From Bacteroidaceae bacterium (GTDB lineage Bacteria; Bacteroidota; Bacteroidia; Bacteroidales; Bacteroidaceae), in the NCBI GenBank assembly GCA_017642425.1, contig JAGCPB010000110.1, positions 1 through 64,000 on the forward strand: DNA of 64,000 nucleotides, read 5' to 3'. The notes beneath the pieces were generated by a model that saw nothing but the letters and a program-made list of their open reading frames with translations, had not been told where the DNA came from and searched no databases. Every line of letters starts with the position of its first letter. The first letter of the stretch is position 1. Shown here in pieces: positions 38,490 through 46,820 of this stretch. The translations under genes were made by a program, and so were the position numbers.

Positions 38490-39718
38490 ATGGCCTTCTT
38501 TTGGGGTGGATTCAACAATAATACCGCCATCATGACTATTAATGTCATGACAGGTACCTCAATGGCATCCAAATGGAAGAAATAATACTCAAACCAGCCC
38601 ATACAGAGCAACGCGCACTGATAAAAGTATATTACATTGACATACACATTGTCAAACCGTATGGCCAATACCCGTAAAAGATATATTGTGGAACTGATAA
38701 GCAATGTGACAAAAATGAACTGTGCAGGATTTGTGTATATCGCTATCGTTCCGAACATTGTTCTAACATTTGTAATATTGATGCCTGTATACAGAAACAC
38801 ATTGTTTACCTGAGACACAATCTCGCCATTGCCGGACAACAGGTTTATGATGTTCACAAATTGAGCAAACAAGACCTCCATACTCCCCTTATCCGGCATC
38901 CCTGCAGCCAGATCCACACTGAATCCCAGGACTCCACTGGTCACATAATGGGCAAAAATGTTCAGGATAAGTTCCATGATAGCGCCGCCAAGCATGGCTT
39001 CTCCTCCTACCACCAATGAGAAAATATATGATATCATGAATACCAGCAAGGCCCCCAATACCAAAAGAAGAACGAATTTGAATGTCAAATGAGTTTTGCC
39101 GGAATACAGTCTCATAGCCAACCCTGTAACGCATGGTATGATTACCCATCCCTTAACCTGATGAAGGAAAGTTATGAAAATAAGCAACAAGATAATGATC
39201 CAAAGCCACCATCTCTTACGGTCAACATAATAAATGCATAATATGAGTAACGGCAAATTAAGTTTACTCAGATGTGCCCATAATCCATGGCCGTCAAAAT
39301 CCATACCGAACTCATCAGAACCAAGTGATGCAGCCGATGAACCAAGAGTCTGTTTCAGCCTGTAAAGAAATGCCAGACACATTACTGCTGCAAGAACCAC
39401 CACTATACGTGGCAAGCCGTCACCGTCATAGATAGGTCTGCAAACCGGTTTCCCGTTTTTCTGCATGGCATAACCGATGGCATAACTGGGAATGGCAAAA
39501 ACCAAAAGACCCACATTCCAATACAGGATGCTGGGATAATAGAAATCAACAATGCCCCATTTGCCCGATATGGCTATGGTTATCAGAAGTATTACCACAT
39601 ATGGCAACATCAGGAAATTAAGCGGGGTATAAAGCGTATGCCACGTCTTAATCTCCAGGTAGAGCAATACTCCCACCTCAATCAGAAATGAAATGAGAAT
39701 GAGGAGCCCCATGGTCAA
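38480..39718 (-). CDS. Wzy-like polysaccharide polymerase
   Basis: A 412-aa hydrophobic protein with about ten predicted membrane segments (for example PYVVILLITIAI, WLWIIILLLIFITFL, FVLLLVLGALLVFMISYIFSL) and one larger loop. It lacks strong sequence motifs, as Wzy proteins do. The assignment rests on topology, length and position between wzz and wzx. It would join repeat units in the periplasm. Start overlaps wzz by 4 bp. Confidence 0.78.
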   Translation of the reverse strand: MTMGLLILISFLIEVGVLLYLEIKTWHTLYTPLNFLMLPYVVILLITIAISGKWGIVDFYYPSILYWNVGLLVFAIPSYAIGYAMQKNGKPVCRPIYDGDGLPRIVVVLAAVMCLAFLYRLKQTLGSSAASLGSDEFGMDFDGHGLWAHLSKLNLPLLILCIYYVDRKRWWLWIIILLLIFITFLHQVKGWVIIPCVTGLAMRLYSGKTHLTFKFVLLLVLGALLVFMISYIFSLVVGGEAMLGGAIMELILNIFAHYVTSGVLGFSVDLAAGMPDKGSMEVLFAQFVNIINLLSGNGEIVSQVNNVFLYTGINITNVRTMFGTIAIYTNPAQFIFVTLLISSTIYLLRVLAIRFDNVYVNVIYFYQCALLCMGWFEYYFFHLDAIEVPVMTLIVMMAVLLLNPPQKKAICN

Positions 39719-40782
39719 TTGTCAATAATGCGTTCTTTTATGAGATACCAGGCTGAGGTGCCAAAGAATGCCAGGAACACGAACAGTATCCCTATCATCA
39801 TTTTCTTGGGAGTAGTAGCCTTGTAAGGTATAGTTGATGGCTGCAGGAGTACTACGACCGGAGTAACTTCCAATAGTTTTGTCCTGCACATATCAAGTTG
39901 CTGGGCCAGTTGGTTGTAGAGACTGTATGCCAGATCCTTCTCATCTTCAAGACGGTCCTGCTCCATAAGATACTGTTGCTTTGTTACACCCATATGCTGG
40001 TCACAGTACTCTGCATATAAACTCTGGGCCGCATAATAATTCTCACGTGCCTCATCATACATGCGCTGCGTGTTTTCCATATCCTTACGGGCCTTGGCTG
40101 TCCTGTAATCAGTGACGTACATCTGCAGGTTTTCTGTAACCGCATCAACTACAGCCGATGCTATCTGTGCATCCTGCATAGTCACATTGACGAATATGGC
40201 GCTGGTAAGTTTGTCCAACTCTACAGATATCCTGTCATCCAGACTTTTAAGCAGTATCTGCTGCTGGCGGCTAAGACGTCTGGAATCAAGCGTTGCACCA
40301 TCTGCAAGAGGCTCTTTCTCATCATGCTTAATGAGTTTGAACGGCGCAGAAAAAATCTTACCCCACCAGGTTCCTTTCTGATAGTCATTGAGATAGTTGT
40401 AAAGACTGGTAGTCAACGTGTCTTTTTTTGTCTTGACCTCTACAGGCAGGACCATAAGGTCGCACAGGAAAGGCGTTGAAGAAACAATCTGCGGGTAGAG
40501 CTGTGGATAGATGGCCTCTTCCTCAGGATTCATGTTGATTCCGGCAATGGATGCCAATGCTCCAAGGCCGCTGCTGATTCCTGACATGGCCGATATCTCA
40601 GGAGCTATCACTGCGTTTGAGGTATACTCTTTGGGAATACTGAATGCCACGATTATGGACAGGGTTCCACCGATAACGCAATTTATTATTATCCTCTTAC
40701 GCTTGCTCCACAACAGGGTTATGAGAGCAATAAGCTCTGTCTTGTCATGACCTTTCCCGTTCTCTTTATCCATTGCTGTCAT
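39715..40782 (-). CDS. Wzz-type chain-length determinant
   Basis: A 355-aa inner-membrane polysaccharide co-polymerase. A first membrane segment (about 32-52, IINCVIGGTLSIIVAFSI) is followed by the KEYTSNAVIAPE family phrase, a long periplasmic helical region (about 215-300), and a PSTIPYKATTPKKMMIGILFVFLAFFG-type ending: a proline-rich motif plus second membrane segment. No Walker motifs are present, so it carries no tyrosine-kinase domain. Both neighbours overlap by 4 bp. Confidence 0.9.
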   Translation of the reverse strand: MTAMDKENGKGHDKTELIALITLLWSKRKRIIINCVIGGTLSIIVAFSIPKEYTSNAVIAPEISAMSGISSGLGALASIAGINMNPEEEAIYPQLYPQIVSSTPFLCDLMVLPVEVKTKKDTLTTSLYNYLNDYQKGTWWGKIFSAPFKLIKHDEKEPLADGATLDSRRLSRQQQILLKSLDDRISVELDKLTSAIFVNVTMQDAQIASAVVDAVTENLQMYVTDYRTAKARKDMENTQRMYDEARENYYAAQSLYAEYCDQHMGVTKQQYLMEQDRLEDEKDLAYSLYNQLAQQLDMCRTKLLEVTPVVVLLQPSTIPYKATTPKKMMIGILFVFLAFFGTSAWYLIKERIIDN

Positions 40783-43289
40783 TTCAATAGGTTCATAAGA
40801 GCCAGCACGACTGTTGCCAGTGAAGCCGATGTTGATCCTAAGCTCAGAATCTCTGTTGTCTTAAGGCCGTCACGTTCACGTTTGGCCGGTACCACTATTT
40901 CACAACCGGGCTGAACCAGTTTGCTGGAACCTCTCTTGGCCTTGGCTACAGATCCGTTCATATATACCACATATGCCTTGCTCTTCTTGGCTTTCTGTGA
41001 ATAGCCACCGGCCTTCTCTATATAGAACTTAAGGTTCTTGCCCTTTATATATGGCGTTGTATTTGAATACATGACCTCACCGTTTATTCTCACTGTGTTC
41101 GTAAACACCGGAATGATGATACGGTCTCCGTCACGAAGCACGATATCGGCGCTTCCTCCGGGTTCCTCAATTGCCTCCTTAAGGTTGATACCTACATCAT
41201 ATGTGGAAGCGTTCAACAGCTTGTCCACAGCCTTGGCCAGGGCAAGAGAGTCATTTGAAGAGAGTATCTCTGCTATGTCACGCATACGCTTGCGCTCATC
41301 GTCGGTCATCTTACGTTCCAGACGAGCCCCCTCAGGATACGCTTCATTGCTGAACTCTCCCACACGTTGCATGATGTCACTCAGACGCTCAGTGTTTGTG
41401 GCCAATGAATAGTAACCGGGGAACGTGACCTCACCCTCAACCACGACACGCCTGTTGACAGAGTATCCGGGACTGCGGCGTACATACACTTCATCAAACG
41501 GTTCCAGGCGGAAATCGTTGTCCTGAATGGAAAGGTCCTCATTTATGCTGAATGAGAATGTCTGGGCCAGGTCTTCTGTCTTTTCAGTGGCCTGCTTGTC
41601 ACGGCTGCGGCGCACAACGTCAATCTTGGAGAGTGAAGCATCCTCCTTGAGGCCTCCGGCCTGGAGAATCAGGTCTTCAATACCGGTATTGTCTGCATAT
41701 CGGTAATCGCCGGGGAACAACACCTCACCGTATACACTGAATGTCTTAATCTCACCTATGTCAAAAATGCTGGGAATGAACAACACATCGTTGTTCTTAA
41801 GCTGTTCATCCTGGGCGGTACCGTCCATGAGGCCCTTGATGTCTATGGAAAGATTGGTCAAAGTCTTGTCCGGATTTGTACGGCTAAGCAGGGCTCTTGA
41901 AGGGAATGCATCCTCCTTAAGACCTCCGGCAGCTTCAACCAACTGACGGACTGTAGTAATACCGCCGTCTATCTGGAACTGTCCCGGACGGAAAACAGCG
42001 CCACGGACCTCGGCCATATTGGCAAATGTAAGCTGTATGGAGTCAACATATACGGAATCACCATCCATAAGTTTAAATCCATTCTGCTGATCCTTGCTTA
42101 CAGTATATATCTGACGTTGGAAATCGCCCATACGTATAACGCGCACATCCTTACGGTATGCATCTGATTCCAGACCACCGGCATAATCAATAAGGTCCGC
42201 CAATGATTCATCGGGTGTCATCTCATAATACATGGGACGGCGTACGCGGCCGGCAATGTTCACCAGGAGGGAATGTGCCGACACCATCACTACGTCATTG
42301 TCATTAAGGCGAATGTCATCCTTCACTTTACCGTTGCGGATGTAATCATACATATCGATAGTGGCAACCGCCTTATTGTCACGGAACAGCTTGATGTTTC
42401 TTATGGATCCTATATCACTCACGCCTCCAGCCATATAAATAGCATTGAAAACCGTTGCGAATGATGACACCTGATAAGTGCCCGGATTCTCTACGTCACC
42501 CATTACGTTCACAAGAACGGAACGGTTCTGCCCAAGAGACAGTTTGATGTTTGAATTGGAGTTCTCGCCATCCAAGCCGGAATATATCTGGCTGAAGACC
42601 TTCTTTATATAGGCATCGGCCTCCTGAATAGTCTTTCCGTTCAGATATACAGGGCCAAGATCCTGTACCATGATATTGCCATCGGGCGAAATTATTTCCT
42701 GAATGGTATTCTGCGATGCACCCCAGATGTCTATGATAACCTCATCTCCGGGGCCCAGTCTGTAATTCTGGGGAGTAGCCAGATTGGCACTGGGTTCAAA
42801 TGACAAATCCCTGCTCTTGAACAGGTTATGTCCGTATATCTCCTTGACAGGAGGCAAAAGGGACATCTTGAGCAGATAGAGGGAATCAACAAAAAGGAAC
42901 ATGGACTCATTGTACATGTCCTGAAGCCTTTCTTTCTCTAATGTCCTGTTGTCCTTGAAACCGTTCCTGTCCGAAGCATTCACTTCGGCAGACCTTATCT
43001 GATTAAAAGATTCGCCCTGATTCCTGGAACGCGAAACGGATGAAGAGCCTTGTGCTGGCATGGTATTACCCAAAACTCCTGTAGACTGCTGCTTCTCATA
43101 CTTTTCACGCATTCGTTGCAACTGTTGCAGGGTTACGCCCCTCCGGTTCAGGTCATAAACAATCTGTTCCTGAGAAACGCCCTTAGCCTGCTGTTCCTGA
43201 ACGTACTGTATGATTTTGTCTTCCGACATCTGGGCCCATGTTGAAACACCGGCAAACAATAACAGTAACGAAACCAGATATTTTCTCAT
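40779..43289 (-). CDS. Wza-type SLBB-domain polysaccharide export protein
   Basis: An 836-aa exported protein with a signal peptide ending VSTWAQ and no lipobox cysteine. The Bacteroidetes-style N-terminus SEDKIIQYVQEQQAKGVSQEQIVYDLNRRGVTLQQL is followed by the export domain (YRLGPGDEVIIDIWGASQ) and several SLBB repeats (VLVNVMGDVENPGTY, VRGAVFRPGQFQIDG, VYGEVLFPGDYRY, VEGEVTFPGYYSL, INGEVMYSNTTPY). A C-terminal hydrophobic stretch (about 815-835) is predicted. It forms the outer-membrane channel for the finished polysaccharide and is second in the operon, 15 bp after the initiating transferase. Confidence 0.92.
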   Translation of the reverse strand: MRKYLVSLLLLFAGVSTWAQMSEDKIIQYVQEQQAKGVSQEQIVYDLNRRGVTLQQLQRMREKYEKQQSTGVLGNTMPAQGSSSVSRSRNQGESFNQIRSAEVNASDRNGFKDNRTLEKERLQDMYNESMFLFVDSLYLLKMSLLPPVKEIYGHNLFKSRDLSFEPSANLATPQNYRLGPGDEVIIDIWGASQNTIQEIISPDGNIMVQDLGPVYLNGKTIQEADAYIKKVFSQIYSGLDGENSNSNIKLSLGQNRSVLVNVMGDVENPGTYQVSSFATVFNAIYMAGGVSDIGSIRNIKLFRDNKAVATIDMYDYIRNGKVKDDIRLNDNDVVMVSAHSLLVNIAGRVRRPMYYEMTPDESLADLIDYAGGLESDAYRKDVRVIRMGDFQRQIYTVSKDQQNGFKLMDGDSVYVDSIQLTFANMAEVRGAVFRPGQFQIDGGITTVRQLVEAAGGLKEDAFPSRALLSRTNPDKTLTNLSIDIKGLMDGTAQDEQLKNNDVLFIPSIFDIGEIKTFSVYGEVLFPGDYRYADNTGIEDLILQAGGLKEDASLSKIDVVRRSRDKQATEKTEDLAQTFSFSINEDLSIQDNDFRLEPFDEVYVRRSPGYSVNRRVVVEGEVTFPGYYSLATNTERLSDIMQRVGEFSNEAYPEGARLERKMTDDERKRMRDIAEILSSNDSLALAKAVDKLLNASTYDVGINLKEAIEEPGGSADIVLRDGDRIIIPVFTNTVRINGEVMYSNTTPYIKGKNLKFYIEKAGGYSQKAKKSKAYVVYMNGSVAKAKRGSSKLVQPGCEIVVPAKRERDGLKTTEILSLGSTSASLATVVLALMNLLK

Positions 43290-43304
43290 ATGTGAAAAAA
43301 GAAA

Positions 43305-43958
43305 TTAGAACTTCTTGCCGCTGAACACTGAGAATGAAGTCTTGATAATGATTCCCAGGTCAGTGAAGATATTGCGGTTGTCCAGATAATCCAGATCGTA
43401 CTCAAGACGCTTGAGCATCTTGTCCATAGTATCCGTATATCCGTTATAGATTGTAGCGTAAGATGTAATACCGGGACGCATCATATAGATGTAACGGTAG
43501 TCATCGGTCTCACGGTTTATCTGATCGATAAAATACTGACGCTCCGGACGGGGGCCTACAAATGACATATCACCCTTAAGTACGTTCCACAACTGCGGAA
43601 TTTCATCAAGATGGTGTGCACGCAGAAAACTGCCGAACGGGGTCAGATATTTGTTGCGTTCCGTTTCCAGACGGGGAATACCCTCTGATTCAGCATCAGT
43701 ACGCATTGTCCTGAACTTGTAGATTGTAAAAGGTCTGCCCTTATATCCCACTCTCTCCTGCTTGAATATGATGGGACCTTTGCCGTAAAACAGAATTATT
43801 GAGAAAACAAGAATCAGAGGTGAAAGGAAAATCAAGCCCAATATCGAGAAGATGATATCAAAAAACCTTTTTATAGCCAATTGAAAGCTTCCCATTGCGT
43901 CTGAATGCTCCAGACGGCCGAATGCGTGGGTATAGTTTTGAATATTGTAGTTCAACAT
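43305..43958 (-). CDS. Initiating undecaprenyl-phosphate sugar-1-phosphate transferase
   Basis: 217 aa. ATG at 43958 is preferred over the TTG one codon upstream. It has the C-terminal catalytic domain of the WbaP/WcaJ family without the five-helix N-terminal domain (PglC-like size). Landmarks: FFDIIFSILGLIFLSPL membrane helix, KQERVGYKGRPFTIYKFRTM, LRAHHLDEIPQLWNVLKGDMSFVGPRPE and RPGITSYATI. It loads the first sugar phosphate onto undecaprenyl phosphate, so it is the committing step of the locus and the first gene of the operon. Confidence 0.93.
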   Translation of the reverse strand: MLNYNIQNYTHAFGRLEHSDAMGSFQLAIKRFFDIIFSILGLIFLSPLILVFSIILFYGKGPIIFKQERVGYKGRPFTIYKFRTMRTDAESEGIPRLETERNKYLTPFGSFLRAHHLDEIPQLWNVLKGDMSFVGPRPERQYFIDQINRETDDYRYIYMMRPGITSYATIYNGYTDTMDKMLKRLEYDLDYLDNRNIFTDLGIIIKTSFSVFSGKKF

Positions 43959-43967
43959 CAATTACTT

Positions 43968-44075
43968 TTATTTTAGATAATAACGCGCACAAAAAACAAT
44001 AATTGTGTAGCCAGGCAAAAAAATATCAAGCCTCTGCTCTTGAGCATCCTTAATGATGACTACATTTGCACTCAT
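43968..44075 (-). CDS. Possible 35-codon leader ORF upstream of the capsule operon
   Basis: Between the promoter and the sugar transferase, ATG at 44075 opens a 35-codon frame (starting MSANVVIIKDAQEQRL, ending CARYYLK) that stops 9 bp before the transferase ATG. It is hydrophobic in its second half. It could be a translated leader or a chance frame; no homologue is recognised. Confidence 0.3.
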   Translation of the reverse strand: MSANVVIIKDAQEQRLDIFLPGYTIIVFCARYYLK

Positions 44076-44111
44076 AAAAGCTTTTTGTGCATTTTTACCG
44101 ACTAAGTCGCG

Positions 44112-44119
44112 CAAAGATA
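44112..44119 (-). promoter_or_regulatory. -7 promoter element of the polysaccharide operon
   Basis: TATCTTTG on the minus strand is a full TAnnTTTG match. It leaves a leader of about 150 nt before the sugar transferase, long enough for regulation. No upxY/upxZ-type antiterminator gene and no obvious invertible promoter repeats flank it. Confidence 0.6.
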
Positions 44120-44158
44120 AACATAAATTTTGAAATTTAACTATTTTTTAATATTTGA

Positions 44159-45022
44159 ATGAAAGCATACGTGTTTCCCGGACAGGGTGCCCAGTTCTCG
44201 GGCATGGGTAAAGACCTGTATGACCAGTTTGACTGGGCGAAAGAGTTGTTTGCAGAGGCAGATTCAATACTTGGATTCAAGATCTCCGACATAATGTTCA
44301 GTGGCAGCGATGAGGACCTGCGCCGCACCGACATAACCCAGCCCGCAGTGTTCATCCATTCGGTTGCAGTTGCCAAGTCTCATGGCGCTGATTTCAAGCC
44401 CGATATGGTGGCAGGACACTCTCTGGGCGAGTTTTCTGCCCTGGTTGCCTGCGGTGCCCTCTCATTCGAGAGCGGACTCAAACTGGTTTCAAAGCGTGCC
44501 AACGCCATGCAGAAATGCTGCGAGAAGGTGCCCGGCACTATGGCTGCAATAATTGGTCTGGCCGATGACAAAATCGAGGCAATCTGCGCTGACCTGAATG
44601 CAAAAGGAATGGTGGTGGTTCCCGCCAACTACAACAGCCCAGGTCAGGTGGTGATTTCAGGTTCCAAGGATGCTATCACAGCCGCATGTCCGCTTATGAC
44701 AGAGGCCGGCGCCAAGCGTGCCCTGCCGCTCGTGGTAGGCGGAGCTTTCCACTCACCCCTTATGACTCCCGCCAAGGATGAGCTTGCACAGGCCATCAGC
44801 GAGACTCAGTTCAACACTCCCATATGCCCCATCTACCAGAATGTGGATGCAAAACCGCATGTAAACCCAGATGAGATCAAGGCAAACCTGGTAACCCAGC
44901 TCAACTCTCCGGTACGCTGGACACAGAGCGTTCTGAACATGGTTGCCGATGGTGCCCAGGAGTTCATCGAATGCGGTCCCGGCACTGTGCTGACAGGTCT
45001 CATCAAGAGAATAAGAGGATAA
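44159..45022 (+). CDS. fabD: Malonyl-CoA:ACP transacylase
   Basis: A 287-aa cytosolic enzyme that moves malonyl from CoA to acyl carrier protein to feed fatty-acid elongation. N-terminal FPGQGAQFSGMG, the active-site GHSLGE with Ser88, the QPAVFIHS loop, GGAFHSPLM carrying the partner His, and the C-terminal NSPVRWTQSV and GPGTVLTGLIKRI are all present. Normal length. It is divergent from the capsule operon and 7 bp upstream of the GH13 gene, probably an incidental operon. Confidence 0.96.
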   Translation: MKAYVFPGQGAQFSGMGKDLYDQFDWAKELFAEADSILGFKISDIMFSGSDEDLRRTDITQPAVFIHSVAVAKSHGADFKPDMVAGHSLGEFSALVACGALSFESGLKLVSKRANAMQKCCEKVPGTMAAIIGLADDKIEAICADLNAKGMVVVPANYNSPGQVVISGSKDAITAACPLMTEAGAKRALPLVVGGAFHSPLMTPAKDELAQAISETQFNTPICPIYQNVDAKPHVNPDEIKANLVTQLNSPVRWTQSVLNMVADGAQEFIECGPGTVLTGLIKRIRG

Positions 45023-45029
45023 TTCCGGT

Positions 45030-46703
45030 ATGAATAAAGCCGTTATATATCAGATATTTACGCGTCTTTGCTGCAACAGCGGCGGGCAGAATATCCCCAG
45101 CGGCAGCATTCAGGAAAACGGTTCCGGCAAACTGAACAGCTATACTCCCATCGTGCTTGACAATATCAGGCAGATGGGAGTTACTCATATCTGGTTTACG
45201 GGGCTCATTGCCCATGCTTCATGCACCAGCTATAAAAAGTTCAGAATTCCACTGTCGCACCCCGAAACCGTAAAGGGAGTTGCCGGCTCACCCTATGCCA
45301 TCCGTGACTATTATGACATTGATCCGGACCTGGCGGAGTCAGTTCCTGACCGTATGGCAGAATTCCAGGCATTGGTTGACCGCGTCCACTCAGCCGACAT
45401 GAAATTCATCATGGATTTCGTACCCAATCACGTTGCCCGCGAGTATCATTCAATCAAAAAGCCCAGAGGCGTGAAAGACCTGGGGCAGGATGATGATGTA
45501 AGCATGCATTTCTCGCCGCAGAACAACTTCTATTACATGCCCGGACAGACACTTGGCGGAGAAGTGGATTGGGGTGATTACAAGGAGTATCCGGCACGCG
45601 CCACAGGTAATGACCAGTTTACCTCAACACCCTCATATTCAGATTGGTACGAAACCGTAAAACTAAATTACGGAGTTGATTACACAGGCGGTGGCCGCCA
45701 CTGCTTTGACCCTGTGCCGGACACATGGCACAAGATGCTGCACATCCTTCTGTACTGGGCATCGAAAGGCGTGGATGCATTCCGTTGCGATATGGCCGAG
45801 ATGGTACCTGTGGATTTCTGGCATTGGGCAATAAGACAGGTTAAGCAGTCGCATCCGGAGATTCAGTTCATAGCCGAGATTTACAACCCCGGATCATACA
45901 GCAGCTATGTAGATTGGGGCGGGTTCGACTATATATATGATAAGGTAGGACTTTACGACACTTTACGTGCCGTTATCGAGTCTCGTCAATCGGCCACAGC
46001 AATAACACGCTGCTGGCAACAGAACGGTGGTAACGGCCCGCATATGCTGCACTTCATGGAAAACCATGACGAGCAACGCATAGCATCCCGATTCTTCGGT
46101 GAAAACGCACAAAAAGGCCGTCCCGCAATGATTGTATCGGCCCTGATGGACAACTGTCCGGTCATGGTTTACGCCGGTCAGGAGGTTGGCGAGCCAGGTA
46201 TGGATCAGGAGGGATTCAGCGGTCTTGACGGACGCACCACAATATTTGATTACTGGTCTCCCGATACTCTTAACCGCCTGTACAATGACGGAAAATGGAA
46301 CGATGAACGCCTTACAACTAATGAGCGTGAATTGAGACACTTCTACTCCACTCTGCTCAATATCTGCAATAAGGAGAACTGCATACGTAACGGTAAGTTC
46401 TTTGACCTGATGTACGTAAATCCGCAGTCATCGGATTTCAACCCGCATCGTCAATACGCTTTTATGCGCTCCGACGGCAAGGACGCAATACTGGTAGTGA
46501 CCAATTTCACCGACCAGCCGCTCTACACCGCCGTAAACATCCCGCAGCACGCTTTTGACTACATGGAGCTTAAGGAAAAGGACGGAGTCACAGTCAAGGA
46601 ACTCCTATCCGGCCAAACCTTCAAGGCCAACATCCATCCCGACACTCCCATCCACGTCACCGTCCCTGCCCAATCAGGCGTCATCCTCAAGTGGCAGAAA
46701 TAG
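45030..46703 (+). CDS. Alpha-amylase-family glycoside hydrolase (GH13)
   Basis: A 557-aa protein with no signal peptide, so cytoplasmic. GH13 regions are intact: MDFVPNHV (region I), GVDAFRCDMAEM (nucleophile Asp254), FIAEIYNP (acid/base Glu283) and MENHDEQR (Asp347). A C-terminal beta-domain follows (about 460-557). The N-terminus AVIYQIFTRLCCNSGG and the large insert around 80-200 differ from classical secreted amylases. A role in intracellular glycogen or maltooligosaccharide metabolism is plausible, but the exact activity cannot be read. Confidence 0.9.
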   Translation: MNKAVIYQIFTRLCCNSGGQNIPSGSIQENGSGKLNSYTPIVLDNIRQMGVTHIWFTGLIAHASCTSYKKFRIPLSHPETVKGVAGSPYAIRDYYDIDPDLAESVPDRMAEFQALVDRVHSADMKFIMDFVPNHVAREYHSIKKPRGVKDLGQDDDVSMHFSPQNNFYYMPGQTLGGEVDWGDYKEYPARATGNDQFTSTPSYSDWYETVKLNYGVDYTGGGRHCFDPVPDTWHKMLHILLYWASKGVDAFRCDMAEMVPVDFWHWAIRQVKQSHPEIQFIAEIYNPGSYSSYVDWGGFDYIYDKVGLYDTLRAVIESRQSATAITRCWQQNGGNGPHMLHFMENHDEQRIASRFFGENAQKGRPAMIVSALMDNCPVMVYAGQEVGEPGMDQEGFSGLDGRTTIFDYWSPDTLNRLYNDGKWNDERLTTNERELRHFYSTLLNICNKENCIRNGKFFDLMYVNPQSSDFNPHRQYAFMRSDGKDAILVVTNFTDQPLYTAVNIPQHAFDYMELKEKDGVTVKELLSGQTFKANIHPDTPIHVTVPAQSGVILKWQK

Positions 46704-46735
46704 AAGTCCGAGCAAACAGCCCGGACTTCTTTTTA
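46703..46735 (+). terminator. Intrinsic terminator after the GH13 gene
   Basis: An 8-bp stem (46703-46710 with 46722-46729, GAAGTCCG/CGGACTTC) is followed by a T-rich run. It begins at the last base of the GH13 stop codon. Downstream, 46758-46781 holds a C- and G-rich palindrome (CCCCCTCCGGGGG) of unknown role. Confidence 0.8.
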
Positions 46736-46820
46736 AACAATTCGGAGCGAAGCGACCAAGCCCCCTCCGGGGGTTTAGGGGGTATAGACAAGGTCCATAC
46801 CAATCAAGAGTTGGGGCAGC

